Below the pieces are notes generated by a model, which was not told where the DNA came from, searched no databases, and saw nothing but the letters and a program-made list of their open reading frames with translations. A stretch of DNA of 64,000 bases from Gari tellinella (taxonomy: Eukaryota; Mollusca; Bivalvia; Cardiida; Psammobiidae): positions 23,528,479-23,592,478 of the forward strand of contig OV277861.1 in assembly GCA_922989275.2 (NCBI GenBank), read 5' to 3'. Positions 9,956 through 21,669 of the stretch are shown here, piece by piece; position 1 is the stretch's first letter; every line of letters begins with the position of its first letter. A program made the translations under genes and the position numbers.

Positions 9956-12000
9956 TTTGACGTCATTTGGAAGTGACGTCATTTTTTAAAGTAGAATAAA
10001 TATATCGGTATTTTGGGCATGAAGGATTGCAGACAGTTGCTGTTTATAAGGTATGTCAATTTTCTTGCAATTTATCTCATTAATAAAGAAGCATTTTAGT
10101 CGGGAATCATAGTTTCCGCTAATAGGAAGGCATAGATTGGTAAAGAACAAACTGGAAAAAATCGGCCAAATGTTTGCTGTCCAAGTTCCAAAGATTAATT
10201 TGCGAATGAAAACTGCATATGTCCCACCTTCCCTTCGAAACTTATTAACAAGTCCCGCCCTTTCGAGACATGGTGTTTATACGAAATGAACAGCATTTTT
10301 GTCAATGGAATTGAATGAGGCGAATGTAAATATTTGTAAATACTTCCAGTCTTCGTAAATTCTTTTGATTCTGATTGGCTGAAACTGCAAATGTGATCAA
10401 TGTGTTTGAAACCGTAGACATTGATCAATCCGGGTAGTACCGAAGGTAAACTTGTCCCGTGACTGATTTGATCCCCCCCGCTCTATTCGCGTAAAACAAA
10501 TCTATCCTTCTGTTTATTAAGCAATTGTTTCAGGAAGTGAAAATTATATTTCATTGAAAACTGTCTAGAATCTATCATATTATGTGTACATGAATTAATG
10601 AAACATAAATATAGATTTTTCTTGTTGTTTGCTTCTCCTATTGCCCCCAAAAAACTCCACCCGCACTGTCATTTAAGTTTACAACAGACTGGCAGTGAAA
10701 CATACGATGCAAAGTATAACGACACTTATCACTGTTTAATAATGAAATTGACAATTAATTAAATTTAGATCAATATTTCTTTTAAAAAATAACTTTAAAT
10801 GTTCGAATAGAAACAATTGCAATGAGCCTAGATTTTTTAAATAGGTCGATGTAAACTAACTATTCCCAGCGTTCTTCCCATATGACCCTCACAGTAATGT
10901 GGCTCTGCTCTCGATAAATGTTCAAGACACAACCAGACGTCTCTACCCTAAGAATGCACGGATGACAATGTTCAAAGGTTGCAAAATTGACTCAGTTCAA
11001 ATCGTTGTAAATTAGCCTAAATATACTCGGTATGCCTAGCCACTGACTTATGTGTTCATTAGTATGATTCTTATTAATTCCGTTCATTTGTTTAAAAAAT
11101 TCATTACAGTGTTTCATGAAACGTAAAAGTCTCCATAAACTATCTAAAAAGTACTGATTATAATGATAAAATGTCTGAATATCAATGTGATGACGGTTGG
11201 CTGATAAAAACAGTCGAACTTCTATATCTCGAATTGATTTCGAATTGATTACAGTCGAATATATCCTTATGTTAAAGTTAAAACATTGCTATTTCACTGT
11301 TTAAGTTTGAATATAGACATGTTCGGTAGTAGTAGTTTAGAAATTATAACATTAAACTGTACGCAGACAGGTTAATTCTACTTAAACGAGTTCCAGATAC
11401 CGAAGTTTAAGTGTATAAATTATATTCTCCCAACCCGCTAAGGGCGCGTGAGATTTTAGCGATGTCAATTTCATGTAGAAACATTTTGCAGGATGTACGG
11501 GCTTGTATGACGGCTTAGGATTCCGTATTCCTAAAGCACGAAGCGCTCAGGAAATACATAATCCAAAATCGTCATACAAACCCGTCCACCCTGGAAATAA
11601 TACGATTTGTACTGTTTTCGTTTGTTAATGAAGTGAATGTTTAGGCTCAAAAGTATCGATTACAATATAAACAGAGAGATTTATTAGTTTTATCGACAGG
11701 GTCAATATTTCCGTAAATCGTTAAAATAGTTTAAGGCAACTGCAGTATAACCACCATATGACAACCAATAAAACAACGGCTAATTGAGTGTTTAAAAGAC
11801 AGGTGACAGCTTGAAGAAAGGTGACCGTAAGACAATGAACTGTTTAGTTAGTTTAAGCAGCCCCTTGCGTGAAACACCCTATGATTAACACTCTTTAGTG
11901 GGTCGTTATAGAGAGAAATTACAGTATCCATCTTCTTATAAGTGACTGGTCGGTAACATGCTTGACAGAAAACGTATATTATATTTTGTTTCCGCTATCA
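9956..12000. other. Non-coding repeat remnant and gene-upstream DNA
   Basis: 9960-10330 matches 26000-26370 and 43180-43430 (the repeat hosting the RT insertion). From 10330 on it matches copy 2 (30020-31520, 36690-36880). Inside lie a diverged pogo-like TIR remnant (11210-11400) and an inverted repeat around 11505-11590 (cttgtatgacgg and complement), both also in copy 2. No gene. Confidence 0.6.
11811..11814. other. Empty site for the 5.15-kb TTAA element
   Basis: Copy 1 reads gacagc-TTGA-agaaagg, where copy 2 has ttacagc-TTAA-[31526-36674]-TTAA-agaaagg. The site is therefore unoccupied here, with a G in place of A in the target tetranucleotide. Confidence 0.75.
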
Positions 12001-12008
12001 GCTGTCAG

Positions 12009-12079
12009 TATATAACCACCAATCACCTTCAAGTTCAGAACGAACCACATTTAGTGAAACATTTCACTCTGAAGCACAC
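12009..12079 (+). promoter_or_regulatory. TATA-like box and 5' UTR exon 1 of peptide gene copy 1
   Basis: TATATAA at 12009-12015 precedes a block strongly conserved with copy 2 (cgaaccacatttagtgaaac...). The block ends at a consensus donor, CACAC|GTAAGT, at 12079/12080. It contains no ATG, so it is a non-coding first exon. The transcription start (about 12035-12045) is inferred from TATA spacing. Confidence 0.65.
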
Positions 12080-13175
12080 GTAAGTACTGATTACTAGTTA
12101 TTTGACACCACTCGTTTTTAAAATATGTTTTAAATTGCTGCAACTCACAAATTTAATACTGATTTATTTGATCTTGGTTAACGGCATTTCGATTATTTGA
12201 TCTTGGTAAACAGCATTTCGATTATTTGATCTGTGTAAACAGCACTTCCACACAGTGTTGTTTATACGACGCTGCAAAATATGTTCCAATGGATAACACA
12301 TACAGTATTAAAACAACATACTATAAATACTATATCTTTGATTATAATCAGAAATGGTGTGGCTTCAAAAATAGATTATTATGATTATTATGATGAATAT
12401 AAGTATTAATTTATCGCGGACCATATCTATGTTTTGTGAAATTTTGGAACATACGCGCGAAAGTATGTATGGTGGTGACCAGAATTGATTGCTGACGATT
12501 TGACATTTTTTAAAATATGATAAATAATATAAAAAAAACTAGCAGTCGATGATTTAAACTCATGGGTGTATCATGAAAAGTTCTGATTTGCTTAAATATT
12601 AGAAATACCCAAACTAATTAGACTATTTATGAATTCTAAAAGAATTATTTATAGTGCATAAAACATATAGGGATTGCACACGATACTTCCACAAGCTATT
12701 AATGGGATAGCTTACGTTTCACTAGACTCCGGACTAATTTGTCCGTACTTTTAGGTATAGGATGAAAACAGTACAAGTCTGGTATAGATCTACGTCGGCT
12801 TCATTATGTCGATACTGAAACAGTTCTATAGATTTTGTACATTTTGCATAGTTTTCATGCTCAGTCATTTTGCAAGTTAGCCAAAGAAATTAATTGATAT
12901 AATTCATATAGTCTGCAAGTTTTGTTCCTGCTACTTCCGATGAAAAAGACAGATCCTAACAGGGAATCTAGCATTAGAACTATGCTTAAGAAAAAACAAA
13001 TCTTGAACAATATACAGTCAAACATCGTTAATACATAATCGTTCAAGTCGAACTTACTGGTATCATGATCTAAATCTTGACTTGGTAATTTTGTGAATTT
13101 ATTAAGGACTCTATAGTTATGACATTAATGTGTATCTTTCTTACACAGAGAGAAGTGTAAAAGTTTGTCCTCAGA

Positions 13176-15099
13176 ATGACGTTTCTTACTACAATTTGCA
13201 TCTTGGTGTTGTTAGTCACACTCTTTGTTCAGACAGAAAGTGCACCACATGCGCTCAAGCGTGCCGTGATGGACAATTTGAAAGATGCAATGATTTTGCA
13301 TTTTGGACTAAACCCAGGAGGTACAGTTGTTCACCATAAAACATATGAGCCGTGCCATGACTAAACCTGCCTTATTGCATTGCAACTTTGTACAGACCAA
13401 GCACCGTTGTAATCCCAGGCTCTGTATCTGAGTTTGGTCTACACTGCCAAAACCTTATATAGTACAGCTACAAAAATTCTTTAGATACCTGTGGATGTCA
13501 AACAGTGTAGAACAAGACCAGTTTTGTTGACCTTGATATACACTGTTTGAAATACAATAAGGCAGGTTTTTCATGGCACGGCTCATATTTTTTTATATTA
13601 ACATTAAAGATATTTTCGACAGTTGTTTGAAAACCCTAGTTTTTTTTCTAAGCAATCCAAAACATTAGCCCTTTATCTTAAAAGTTTCCGATGTTCAAAA
13701 GTATTGAATGAACTAAGAGCTAATATGAACTGACACGTACTTTACTAAATACGAATAAGTTATATGTGTATGTTCGTTAAAGTGATTTTGTATTTGGTTT
13801 AAATCTAAAACTCTCATTTACTATCGAACATTTTCTTATAACTCAACATATTATATTTTATATAATTTATATATTATATTTTACAGGATAAATATCGGAC
13901 ATTGTGACACAAGTTGACTTACTTAAGAAACTATCGATCACTTATTTTGGACGTGCTCTATTAGCCAACAATTCATCATAAGCATCTTCGCTCACCAAGA
14001 TAATAATTCTATTGACATAATTCTTTTTGGTTTTAGGTAAACATCAAATAATGTAAACACTCTTGTTCTCATTCCTATCAAACTGTATATTTTACAATGC
14101 AAAACAATTAACCCTTAGCCCGCCAAATAAATTGTCGTCTGCTATATTTCTCGTCTGCTTCAAGTTTCAAAGTGCTTCAAAGTTGCTCAAAATTGCTGAA
14201 AATGTTGTCCGAGTGTCAAACAGCTTGGATCCGGATGAGACGCCGAGTAACTCGGCGTCTCATCCGGATCCAAGTTGTTTGCATATGGAGCTATAGTCCT
14301 GAGTGGCAGGCTAAGGGCTAATAACTACCTACGGTACGAGGACAGGCACTTTTTATGCTTTCAATACAATGCAATGAAGTCAATAGCATTGAAAATAATT
14401 CAACGAATAGTTTTCATATTCAATGGAGTCGCCGTAAATTTGCTTTTATACGTAATATAACGCACACTCAAAAAAGAAAAAGAACACATTAAAGTAGACG
14501 ATATTACAACATATAAATTTGCTAAAGGTTAACTTCGTCTATATTATTTGTCATCCTCCGGACTGCTTATGTTAAACAAAGTCAACATAGAGTATGAAAT
14601 GATTTTCGTATGCCCAATTTGTACATTATCATGTTAATTTCAGCCCTCACATTAGTTAGCACGACTTCGTGCATAAGCCAACACTTGAGAGTTAATAAGA
14701 CCAGAGTTTCACTTATCAGACACTTTATCGAGATGTTCAATAATTGAGGCAATCCAATGACACTTAGAATAAGAAAAATAACCATGGTTTATGTTTATTA
14801 AGCTTAAGATTTTGATATCGTTCACAAACATTTGATTAGTCAACTTTGAGCCCTTATAAACCAGGGTCTGGTATGTAAAATTCTGCAGCTTAGTTTTGAA
14901 AACAAATCATGTTATTTACGTTTATTTTATAAAACATTAATATATTTTGGACAATTGTCCATGTAAAATGTGTGATTCCTTAAAAATTTGTGAAATATTC
15001 GAGAATTACTTCTTCATAAGCATGTAAAATAATGCTTTTAAAACTTTAATTACATAGTGTTGTTTTTGTTTTTTTATTCCAGGTACATGGTCACGTTAA
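13176..15099 (+). CDS. Small secreted peptide precursor, copy 1 (53 aa, spliced)
   Basis: Exon 2 (from 13149, acceptor ACACAG) carries the ATG at 13176 and codes to 13320, where CCAGGAG|GTACAG is the donor, phase 1. Exon 3 starts at 15083 after TTTATTCCAG, supplies Gly-Thr-Trp-Ser-Arg and the TAA at 15097-15099, and ends at a GTAAGC donor (15109). Exon 4 (16311 on) is 3' UTR with AATAAA at 16364-16369. The product starts MTFLTTICILVLL, a clear signal peptide cut near TESA-PH. A Lys-Arg pair at about residues 28-29 follows, then a helical stretch (VMDNLKDAMILHFGL) and a TWSR end. There are no cysteines in the mature part. The KR could be a prohormone-convertase site, giving a roughly 24-residue peptide. 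I do not recognise the family; hormone-like, antimicrobial or structural roles are all open. Copy 2 conserves the reading frame, both splice phases and the stop. Confidence 0.72.
14112..14317. repeat. MITE, family ii, in intron 2 of peptide gene copy 1
   Basis: Left TTAA (14108-14111) and right CTAA, with CCCTTAGCC...GGCTAAGGG ends and a palindromic core at 14217-14283. Copy 2 lacks it (38160-38180, caaataatttctacctacgg), so it inserted after the duplication. Confidence 0.8.
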
Positions 15100-15270
15100 C
15101 AAATGGTAGGTAAGCTATCTCTTTCGTTTGAATAACTTGTATAAGTAACCACTTGCAAGTAACATGCAGTGTACACTATGGACCGTATGACTGTGATGTA
15201 GTTATCCGGGTGCATGGTCAATTTTACTAACTACAGATTTGAGTCAAGGGTGTTTATTTCTTTTATTTAA

Positions 15271-15485
15271 TTCTTTCACTGCCATAGGCGCCAAAAGGTG
15301 ACTTTGCAAACAATTGGAACCTAATCCAGACCCTGATCAGGATCCGAACTATTTGACTGTCGTATCGAAATTTTCTCTGTCAAAGTACCCCTAAAGCTGA
15401 ATTTAGAAACTAATAATGCAGAGGATATTTGGAGCGGTAGAAAGGTTAAAGCAGACGATAAAATTCGACAGGGAAAGAGTTGAAT
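15271..15485. repeat. MITE, family ii, diverged
   Basis: Starts TTTCACTGCCATAGGCG after TTAA (15267-15270), with a weak core (ctgatcaggatccgaact). It ends in gcagacgataaaattcgacagg. The counterpart at 40809-41030 in copy 2 shows it was present before the duplication. Confidence 0.6.
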
Positions 15486-15788
15486 AAAGTGTATCGGTCT
15501 ACACTTGATGTAAAATGTTATTGTTGTCTGGAAATCCAGGTTAATCATCCACTAACCAACTGTAAATCAGAGTTTTAGGTTAACTGTTTGTGTTAAGCAT
15601 AACCATTTTCCAATCACTGCAGCGTGTTGTGCAAATAAGTAGGGAACTTCTGCTGTTGTGCCTTGAAACTGAAGCAGTGAAGTTAATGTTTTAGGTAATT
15701 TGCCTTAACCTTTGCTTTCGAGCATATACAAGCATTGCAAACTGTGGATATATAAAGAGTACGCTATTCCAATGCAAACAGCAGTTAA

Positions 15789-16031
15789 CCCATTACCCCA
15801 TAAAAACGCCTTTTTACGTCTTTAATCTATTCCTCTACTGTAGAAAACAGTTCCAATTTACACTGTCACAAATAAGAATAAGAAGAAATATTTTCTATAG
15901 TTTAGCAGATAATAGCTTAAAGCAGGTTGAAAGTGAAGCAGAATGTGCCTAAGGCACATTCTGCTTCACTTTCAACCTGCTTTAAGTGGTCACTTATTTT
16001 CAAAACTAGAATAAGGCTATGTGGGAAAGGG
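15789..16031. repeat. MITE, family iii, TTAA-flanked
   Basis: TTAA at 15785-15788 and 16032-16035. Ends CCCATTACCCCATA and TATGTGGGAAAGGG. The central hairpin at about 15918-15984 has AAAGCAGGTTGAAAGTGAAG arms meeting at TGCCTAAGGCA. Confidence 0.8.
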
Positions 16032-16310
16032 TTAAGGTGACCTATGATTAGGGTCTGCTTTTGCCTTCATATTACACTAAATTGACGAAAACACCTGTAA
16101 CTTATTAATACGTAACCAGACTTAATTGTATACTGCTATTGTCGGTTTCAAATGTTACTTAGGAAAGGATTAAAACAAGCGGTATTGTTTTATCTGATGT
16201 TCACATATTCTAGGGTCTGCTTATATGCCAAGTTATGTTAAGTTTAATATGGTCAACGCATTTTTGTTTTTCGAATGCTACCAGTCATTATAATTTTGCT
16301 TTCCTTTCAG

Positions 16311-16390
16311 GTGTTTCAAGAACAACCGATGAAACTGATCATTGACAGATTAAAAGCTAGCAAAATAAAAATGTAATTTGCTTGAAAATA
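16311..16390 (+). other. Exon 4 (3' UTR) of peptide gene copy 1
   Basis: Follows a pyrimidine-rich acceptor (TTTCCTTTCAG). The sequence to AATAAA (16364-16369) is nearly identical in copy 2 (42130-42189). If exon 3 were skipped, the frame would run into this exon and stop at a TGA after 11 further codons (ending DETDH), in both copies. Confidence 0.6.
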
Positions 16391-16970
16391 CGCTGATGTT
16401 GTTTATTTATAATGTTACCTTCAGGTTTGGGTTTTTAAAGATTGATAAAAAAGAGAATCGTCTAAGAGCCAAATCCACGCTTAGTTGTTCTTTGTATTGA
16501 ACATACCGGTATTATATGATTGGAACGAAACTGTGTTTTAATAATGACGTTAGATCATTTTGAAACCATCAGTGTCTTTGTGCAATGTAACTCTGAAACA
16601 GTTTGTATGGTATGATTTTATTCACCCTTATAAAAGTAAATACACATCTTTCAAACACGAATATGTGATCTAAGAGCTTTTATTCTAGTTGAGGTTTAAT
16701 TCAACTACAATATTACTTGCCTTAAAATTCGGATGTTGCAGAAAAATGAGAGTGTGCAACATATAAATATGTATGATTGTCTTTCTCAGTTCGTCAATGA
16801 AAACATAGTGTAGATGACCAACTGGTCGACTAGCATTATCAAACATTTATCGTTTAGGAGAGGTGTCCATGTGAAGCAGTGACAATTGCACCGTATTCTC
16901 ACTAATGCAGAGCTGGGTCCGAGTACGATCTCGGGTCGATGGAGTACGTTAGATAATATCACATATAACT
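16391..16970. other. Gene-downstream DNA, no further gene
   Basis: Collinear with 42200-42730 of copy 2 until about 16850, then the copies part. No ORF or motif recognised. Confidence 0.5.
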
Positions 16971-16974
16971 TTAA

Positions 16975-17165
16975 TCCTTTCACTCTCAATGACGCATTCG
17001 CAAAGAGTTTGGATCCAAACTGTTTGCTACTCTTATTGGTATTTATAAAGTCATACAACCTAAAATTGAACTCTAAAATTTGTCTTGCAGACAACAATAC
17101 TAAAGCAGACGACAATAAAGCGGTAAAGGAGTACAAATATCCCGAATAATTTGGGTATGAAAGGG
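16975..17165. repeat. MITE, family ii
   Basis: After TTAA (16971-16974): CCTTTCACTCTCAATGACG. It has a shortened core (agtttggatccaaactgttt) and the typical right half with gcagacgacaataaagcgg and tatgaaaggg. Confidence 0.65.
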
Positions 17166-17499
17166 TTCATCAGATGACATTATGACATAATAACCCATAT
17201 CCAAATAAGACCAGGAACTTCTGGTCGAGATGTCAGTTTCTTGAAATAAAGATGTTGCGAAACAGATTGAATTGCCCCATAACTTTACCATATCCATAGC
17301 ATTGTCTGCTAAAAACATTACAATTGGTATTTAGTTTAGGCGTAAAAGTTTAAATTAAAAGGCATGTTTGAGTGGCAACTATTTTGGATCATGATTACAC
17401 ACCACGTTACGCGGCGTCTGATCTTGAACTGATATAGTTTAAACTATATTTCTTTTACAACTGTTATAAAACAAGCTAAATTAACATACAAATCACTCT

Positions 17500-17692
17500 C
17501 GATGGCTCGAATGGTGGCGTATTGGATCATATCTGTTGGAGGAAACCGGATTGCCTGGAGAAAACCTAAGTGTTCGGACGGGCGACCAATGTACCCTATC
17601 ATACTGCCCTGATCCTGAATCGAACTCGAGGCCGCATTGTTGTGAAGCGGATGCGCTACCTCTGCGTTATCCGATCCTGTTTGCATAGGTGT
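17500..17692 (-). repeat. tRNA-derived SINE-like repeat
   Basis: On the minus strand, GGATAACGCAGAGGTAGCGC resembles an A box, and cgAGTTCGATTCagg about 50 bases on resembles a B box. The cloverleaf is not intact and the sequence runs on beyond tRNA length, so this is a SINE head and not a tRNA gene. Confidence 0.55.
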
Positions 17693-17699
17693 GGGTTTA

Positions 17700-18469
17700 T
17701 GAACCTGGCAGGTAAAATGATTACAGGCAAGTGGTCAGTCTGACACATCAGGACATAAAGTTGTAATAAAACATGTGTAATATTTACGCCAAGCTATCTA
17801 CGACTTGATGAACAGATGTTTAAATCAGTAACTTTAGGCCTGTGTTTTGATAAGTTTCAGTTATCTGTTGGGCATCTGTTAGTAATTTCAGTGTTCAGCA
17901 GCCTACGGAGTGTGAAACATTTTTCTTTGCAAACAGTGTTTATTTATATCCGTCATAGGCGGCATTTCTGTACATAACGCTAGAGATACGAATGGTTGAA
18001 TTGACTGTGTGTAATATACAGTAGATAAGACATATTAACGCAAATACAATGCTCTAAACTGTAGAAAAGTGTAACTATTTGGAATTCTATCTCTTTAATC
18101 TGAGTTGCAAATCTGTGTCTGATCTGGCTTCAACCTGTTTACCAATGAAATAATAGGTTAAGCATATGAATGCGTTTATTGGAAAATAATGAAATATCAG
18201 TAAAGTCAGAGCAGCGGTCTCGTGTTGGACGAGGATCATACTTTCTTAAGTTAGAAAGGGTGCAGAAATATACCCGATGTTACCTTTCTTTCCTATTTAC
18301 CATTATAAACTATTCTGTTCGAAATATAATTAGGTAAGATCGACAAAAACTGATAATAATTGGCAACAGTATGAGACAGGCACAATAACTGAACCTGTAT
18401 GGCATATACCTCAACTGATTTACGCTTTCAACTATCTTTACGTCTTCTTTTGAGTGGCTATTAGACGAC
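17700..18469. other. Non-coding stretch, no gene seen
   Basis: AT-rich, no convincing ORF, RNA gene or tandem array. It lies inside the 16.85-25.63 kb segment that is present only in duplication copy 1. Confidence 0.45.
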
Positions 18470-18473
18470 TTAA

Positions 18474-18718
18474 CCCTTTACCTGATAGCATTGTTTCTGG
18501 AATTTAATATATGTGACTACTTAAAGCAGGTTGAAAGTAAAGCAGAATGCGCCCTAAGGCGCATTCTGCTTTACTTTCAGCCTGCTTTAAGCTATTAACT
18601 GCTAGAATAAGGAAAGTATTTAATATGACACATATTCATTACGGTATAATTTGGAACTATTTTCTTCAGCGGATGAATAAAATGAATGTGCTAAAAGTCG
18701 CTTCTATAAGGGAAAGGG
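18474..18718. repeat. MITE, family iii, TTAA-flanked
   Basis: TTAA at 18470-18473 and 18719-18722, CCCTTTACC...GGGAAAGGG ends. The hairpin at about 18521-18590 has AAAGCAGGTTGAAAGTAAAG arms around GCGCCCTAAGGCGC. Confidence 0.8.
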
Positions 18719-18911
18719 TTAAAGTGTCTTGGGATATTATTTGTCGTACGATCAATTATGACAAGTTAACTACACTTGTAAATATTCACCAATAGCAAGG
18801 CCTGCTGTGATAGATTTTGATCGGATTAAGCTTGTTTGTAACAGTTTATACAGTTTATGTTAAAAGAATATCAAAATGAAAATAAAACTATACTTTTATC
18901 ATCACCGGCAT

Positions 18912-18948
18912 ATAGATAGATAGATAGATAGATAGATAGAATCTTTAT
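18912..18948. repeat. (GATA)n microsatellite
   Basis: About eight or nine GATA units that form the 3' terminus of the adjacent non-LTR element. Confidence 0.92.
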
Positions 18949-19297
18949 TTACATCTCATCAATGCACATTCAATACATATAATAACATATACAATAGAAT
19001 CTTAAAAATAGCACAAAGCCATTCCTTAAAGGAATTATAAGAGATGATATAAATGACATAACATGTCATGTATAACACAGATATTTATAACATCACAGTA
19101 TGACACAAATGAATAAAATGTTACAATTTATAATAATGCTTTAACATATTAAAGCCGTGCAAAAAGGAGAATAAAGAAAAACTAAGAATAGTCATCCAAA
19201 GCAAGATAAAATATTCCGATGTTCAAAAATTAACATCTGTTAATAAAACAGAAAGATCAAAATGAAATGATTATTATCTAATCGAATTGAACTAAGA

Positions 19298-21601
19298 TTA
19301 TTTACATATTAAAAATTGTCGCCTCTGTAAAATGTTAAAGCAGGTTTTGGCACAATCTCTTATCATGTTAGTGTTGGAAAATAGAAACACATATTTATTA
19401 AAATCATCTAGGTCTAAGAAATCTGGATTAAAAGTACTTGCTTTTGTATACAACTCTTCTCTTAAATCATTGTAAACACGACAGTTCAAAATCACATGTA
19501 TTTCATTTTCTACAGTACTATTAATACACAATGGGCAATCTCTGCGTTCCTCACGAAGACCCTCATAACGGCCAGTTTCAATTCGAATTGGAGCTACACC
19601 TAATCGAAATTTACAAAATGCTGACCGCTGCAAAGGCGGGAGTATCATTTTACAGTATTGCTCTGTAGAAAAGTCGGATTTAAAGCAATTATACAATCTC
19701 AACTTGTTTCGACCACGGCCAGATACTCCAACATAACTATTAATTCTATGTAGCCAGTTACTAATAAAATTTTCAAAGGTTTTAGTCTCAACAACTTGAG
19801 AAAATGATCTAGAAATCGGAAAGTCTAAACGACAATATATATTCAAATCGTTCTCATAAAAATAAGACTGAACTTTATAGTACCAATTTTTACAAGAACG
19901 ATTTGATCTTCCGTACGACCAAAGTGCAACGCGTTTATTAACCCTTGACCTGTCCATACACGATATATGTGACCAGTACAGGGCAATACATTTCCTCTGT
20001 CGAACTAAAGGTGGCTTCCAGCCCATTTCTCCAGCTACACCATCATTTGATGTGTATTTACCTACACCTAAAAAGAATCTTTGGGCTCTGTTATGGACGG
20101 CTTCTATACAAGAGTATGTTTTATAACCCCATATAGAAGCACTATAATCAATAACTGGCCATACAACAGAATCGTACAACTTTGAAAATACGTCATGGGG
20201 AAAACCGCCTAATGTTTTACACTTGGCAATCAAAAGGCCCAAGGCTCGGCTAGCACTCTGGGCAACAGCTTTAACAGTCACATTGTAATCAAGGTTTTCA
20301 TGAAGAATAACTCCAAGATAAGTGTATCTATCTACAGTGAGCAACTGGTTAGCTCCTAATATGAAATTAAATGATGTGCGTGGTACTGAAGGAGTTCTAA
20401 AGTGTACAATATTACTTTTAGCTGCATTGACATGCATATCATTCAAAACACACCAGTCGCTCAATGCAGACAATAATAATTGGAGATCTTCTTCAGATTC
20501 TGCTAAAATAACAATATCATCCGCATATAACATGATACATATTTTCTCATCATATATAGGTACACCAACATTAAAAGTCTTCAAGTACAATGACAAATCA
20601 TTAATAAAAATATTGAAAAGTATCGGTGAAATTATGCAGCCCTGACGTAATCCACAATTTACTTCAAACCACTCTGTATTAAGGGAATTTACACGTACAC
20701 AAGCCGTCACAGAGTTATATAATGATTTTATCGCTGCAAACATTTTACCACAAATTCCTATGTCCGAAAGTCTCTTCCATAATATATTTCTATTAATGGT
20801 ATCATAGGCTTTTTTAAAATCAATAAAAGCACAAAATGTAGATTTACGTAGCTTTTTTCTTGTTTCAATAATACCTGTTAATGAGGAAATATGATCGATA
20901 GTACTTCTGCCTTTTCTGAAGCCATTTTGCTCATCACAAACTTTATCGTTATCTTCAGACCAAGTGCTAAGTCTACTATTTAAAACATGACAGTATAACT
21001 TATACATAGATGCGGCTAAGGATATACCCCTGTAAGACAAAGGATCTCTTTTATCCAAAGTGGAAGATTTTGGTATTGGGTTTATAATACATTTACCCCA
21101 TAATGTCGGTACAATACCTTTATCAAAACATATATTGAATAAAACATGTAGAAAAGCAAGTGAAGAATCGTTATTTAAAACTTCAACTGGTATTTGATCA
21201 AACCCACATGCCTTACCCTTGTTAACAGATAATAAGGCTTGACGTACTTCTAGTATAGAAATATTCTCATTAAAACTAGCTTCCGTATTTGGGTTAACTT
21301 CTTTTACATCATTATCCAATGATACCGAATTTGGCGTGAGGAACAGAGAGCTAAAATCGTTTCTCCATCTTGAAAGAACGGTGTCTATATTATGTGATAT
21401 AGACCCATCTGATATAACAACTTCCATAGGGATAGTATTACTGGATGAACAATTTACACCAATTTTACCTATCGACTTCCAAAATTTTGATTTGTCAACT
21501 TTACACTCATCTAGTAACTGCTTCTGTAAAGAATACCAATAGAAACGTTTAGCCCTCTGTACCTCACGATCAAATAATATATGAAGAATAATCTGCTGCA
21601 T
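19298..21601 (-). CDS. Non-LTR retrotransposon reverse transcriptase (5'-truncated ORF)
   Basis: 767 codons with no stop. In order: 'KACGFDQIPVEVL' (about residue 130), 'INPIPKS', 'YRGISLAASMYKLY', 'QNGFRKGRSTIDHI', 'FIDFKKAYDTINR' (palm motif A with catalytic Asp, about 260), 'GLRQGCIISPILFNIFINDL' (motif B) and 'YADDIVILAESEEDL' (catalytic Asp pair, about 358). Near the C-terminus 'CPLC...ENEIHVILNC' is a CCHC-type zinc knuckle of the kind at the end of many such RTs. The protein would prime reverse transcription of its own RNA at nicked DNA. The endonuclease half is missing and the first Met is only the first in the surviving frame. An open frame this long suggests a fairly recent insertion. 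Clade (jockey/CR1-like versus other) is not decided here. Confidence 0.9.
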   Translation of the reverse strand: MQQIILHILFDREVQRAKRFYWYSLQKQLLDECKVDKSKFWKSIGKIGVNCSSSNTIPMEVVISDGSISHNIDTVLSRWRNDFSSLFLTPNSVSLDNDVKEVNPNTEASFNENISILEVRQALLSVNKGKACGFDQIPVEVLNNDSSLAFLHVLFNICFDKGIVPTLWGKCIINPIPKSSTLDKRDPLSYRGISLAASMYKLYCHVLNSRLSTWSEDNDKVCDEQNGFRKGRSTIDHISSLTGIIETRKKLRKSTFCAFIDFKKAYDTINRNILWKRLSDIGICGKMFAAIKSLYNSVTACVRVNSLNTEWFEVNCGLRQGCIISPILFNIFINDLSLYLKTFNVGVPIYDEKICIMLYADDIVILAESEEDLQLLLSALSDWCVLNDMHVNAAKSNIVHFRTPSVPRTSFNFILGANQLLTVDRYTYLGVILHENLDYNVTVKAVAQSASRALGLLIAKCKTLGGFPHDVFSKLYDSVVWPVIDYSASIWGYKTYSCIEAVHNRAQRFFLGVGKYTSNDGVAGEMGWKPPLVRQRKCIALYWSHISCMDRSRVNKRVALWSYGRSNRSCKNWYYKVQSYFYENDLNIYCRLDFPISRSFSQVVETKTFENFISNWLHRINSYVGVSGRGRNKLRLYNCFKSDFSTEQYCKMILPPLQRSAFCKFRLGVAPIRIETGRYEGLREERRDCPLCINSTVENEIHVILNCRVYNDLREELYTKASTFNPDFLDLDDFNKYVFLFSNTNMIRDCAKTCFNILQRRQFLICK

Positions 21602-21669
21602 CTTACATTTACCTGACCAGGCTCCAAAATGCTATGCACGTGGAACAGAATATGAAAATGACGGCTTAA

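Larger units (their letters stand above)
18912..21605 (-). mobile_element. 5'-truncated non-LTR retrotransposon with (TATC)n tail
   Basis: A long RT ORF followed, on the minus strand, by about 350 bp of 3' UTR ending in a tetranucleotide array (gata repeats at 18912-18948 in plus orientation). No upstream apurinic endonuclease domain or ORF1 is present, so the insertion is 5'-truncated at about 21605. A simple-repeat 3' end in place of poly(A) is known in several non-LTR clades. Confidence 0.85.

Noticed and set aside
10195..10428. Frames at 10195-10428 and 29988-30240 conserved between duplication copies
   Set aside because: The similarity is expected from the duplication itself. Copies disagree in frame and ends, and no domain is seen.
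11210..11400. Intact pogo-like MITE
   Set aside because: Termini (acagtcgaacttctatatct / gataccgaagtttaagtgta) and inner arms are too diverged to define edges. Mentioned only as a remnant, with its counterpart at 30903-31110.
19945..20645. Plus-strand frames across the RT gene (19945-20136, 20322-20645, 21336-21542)
   Set aside because: Antisense shadows of the 767-codon RT frame.
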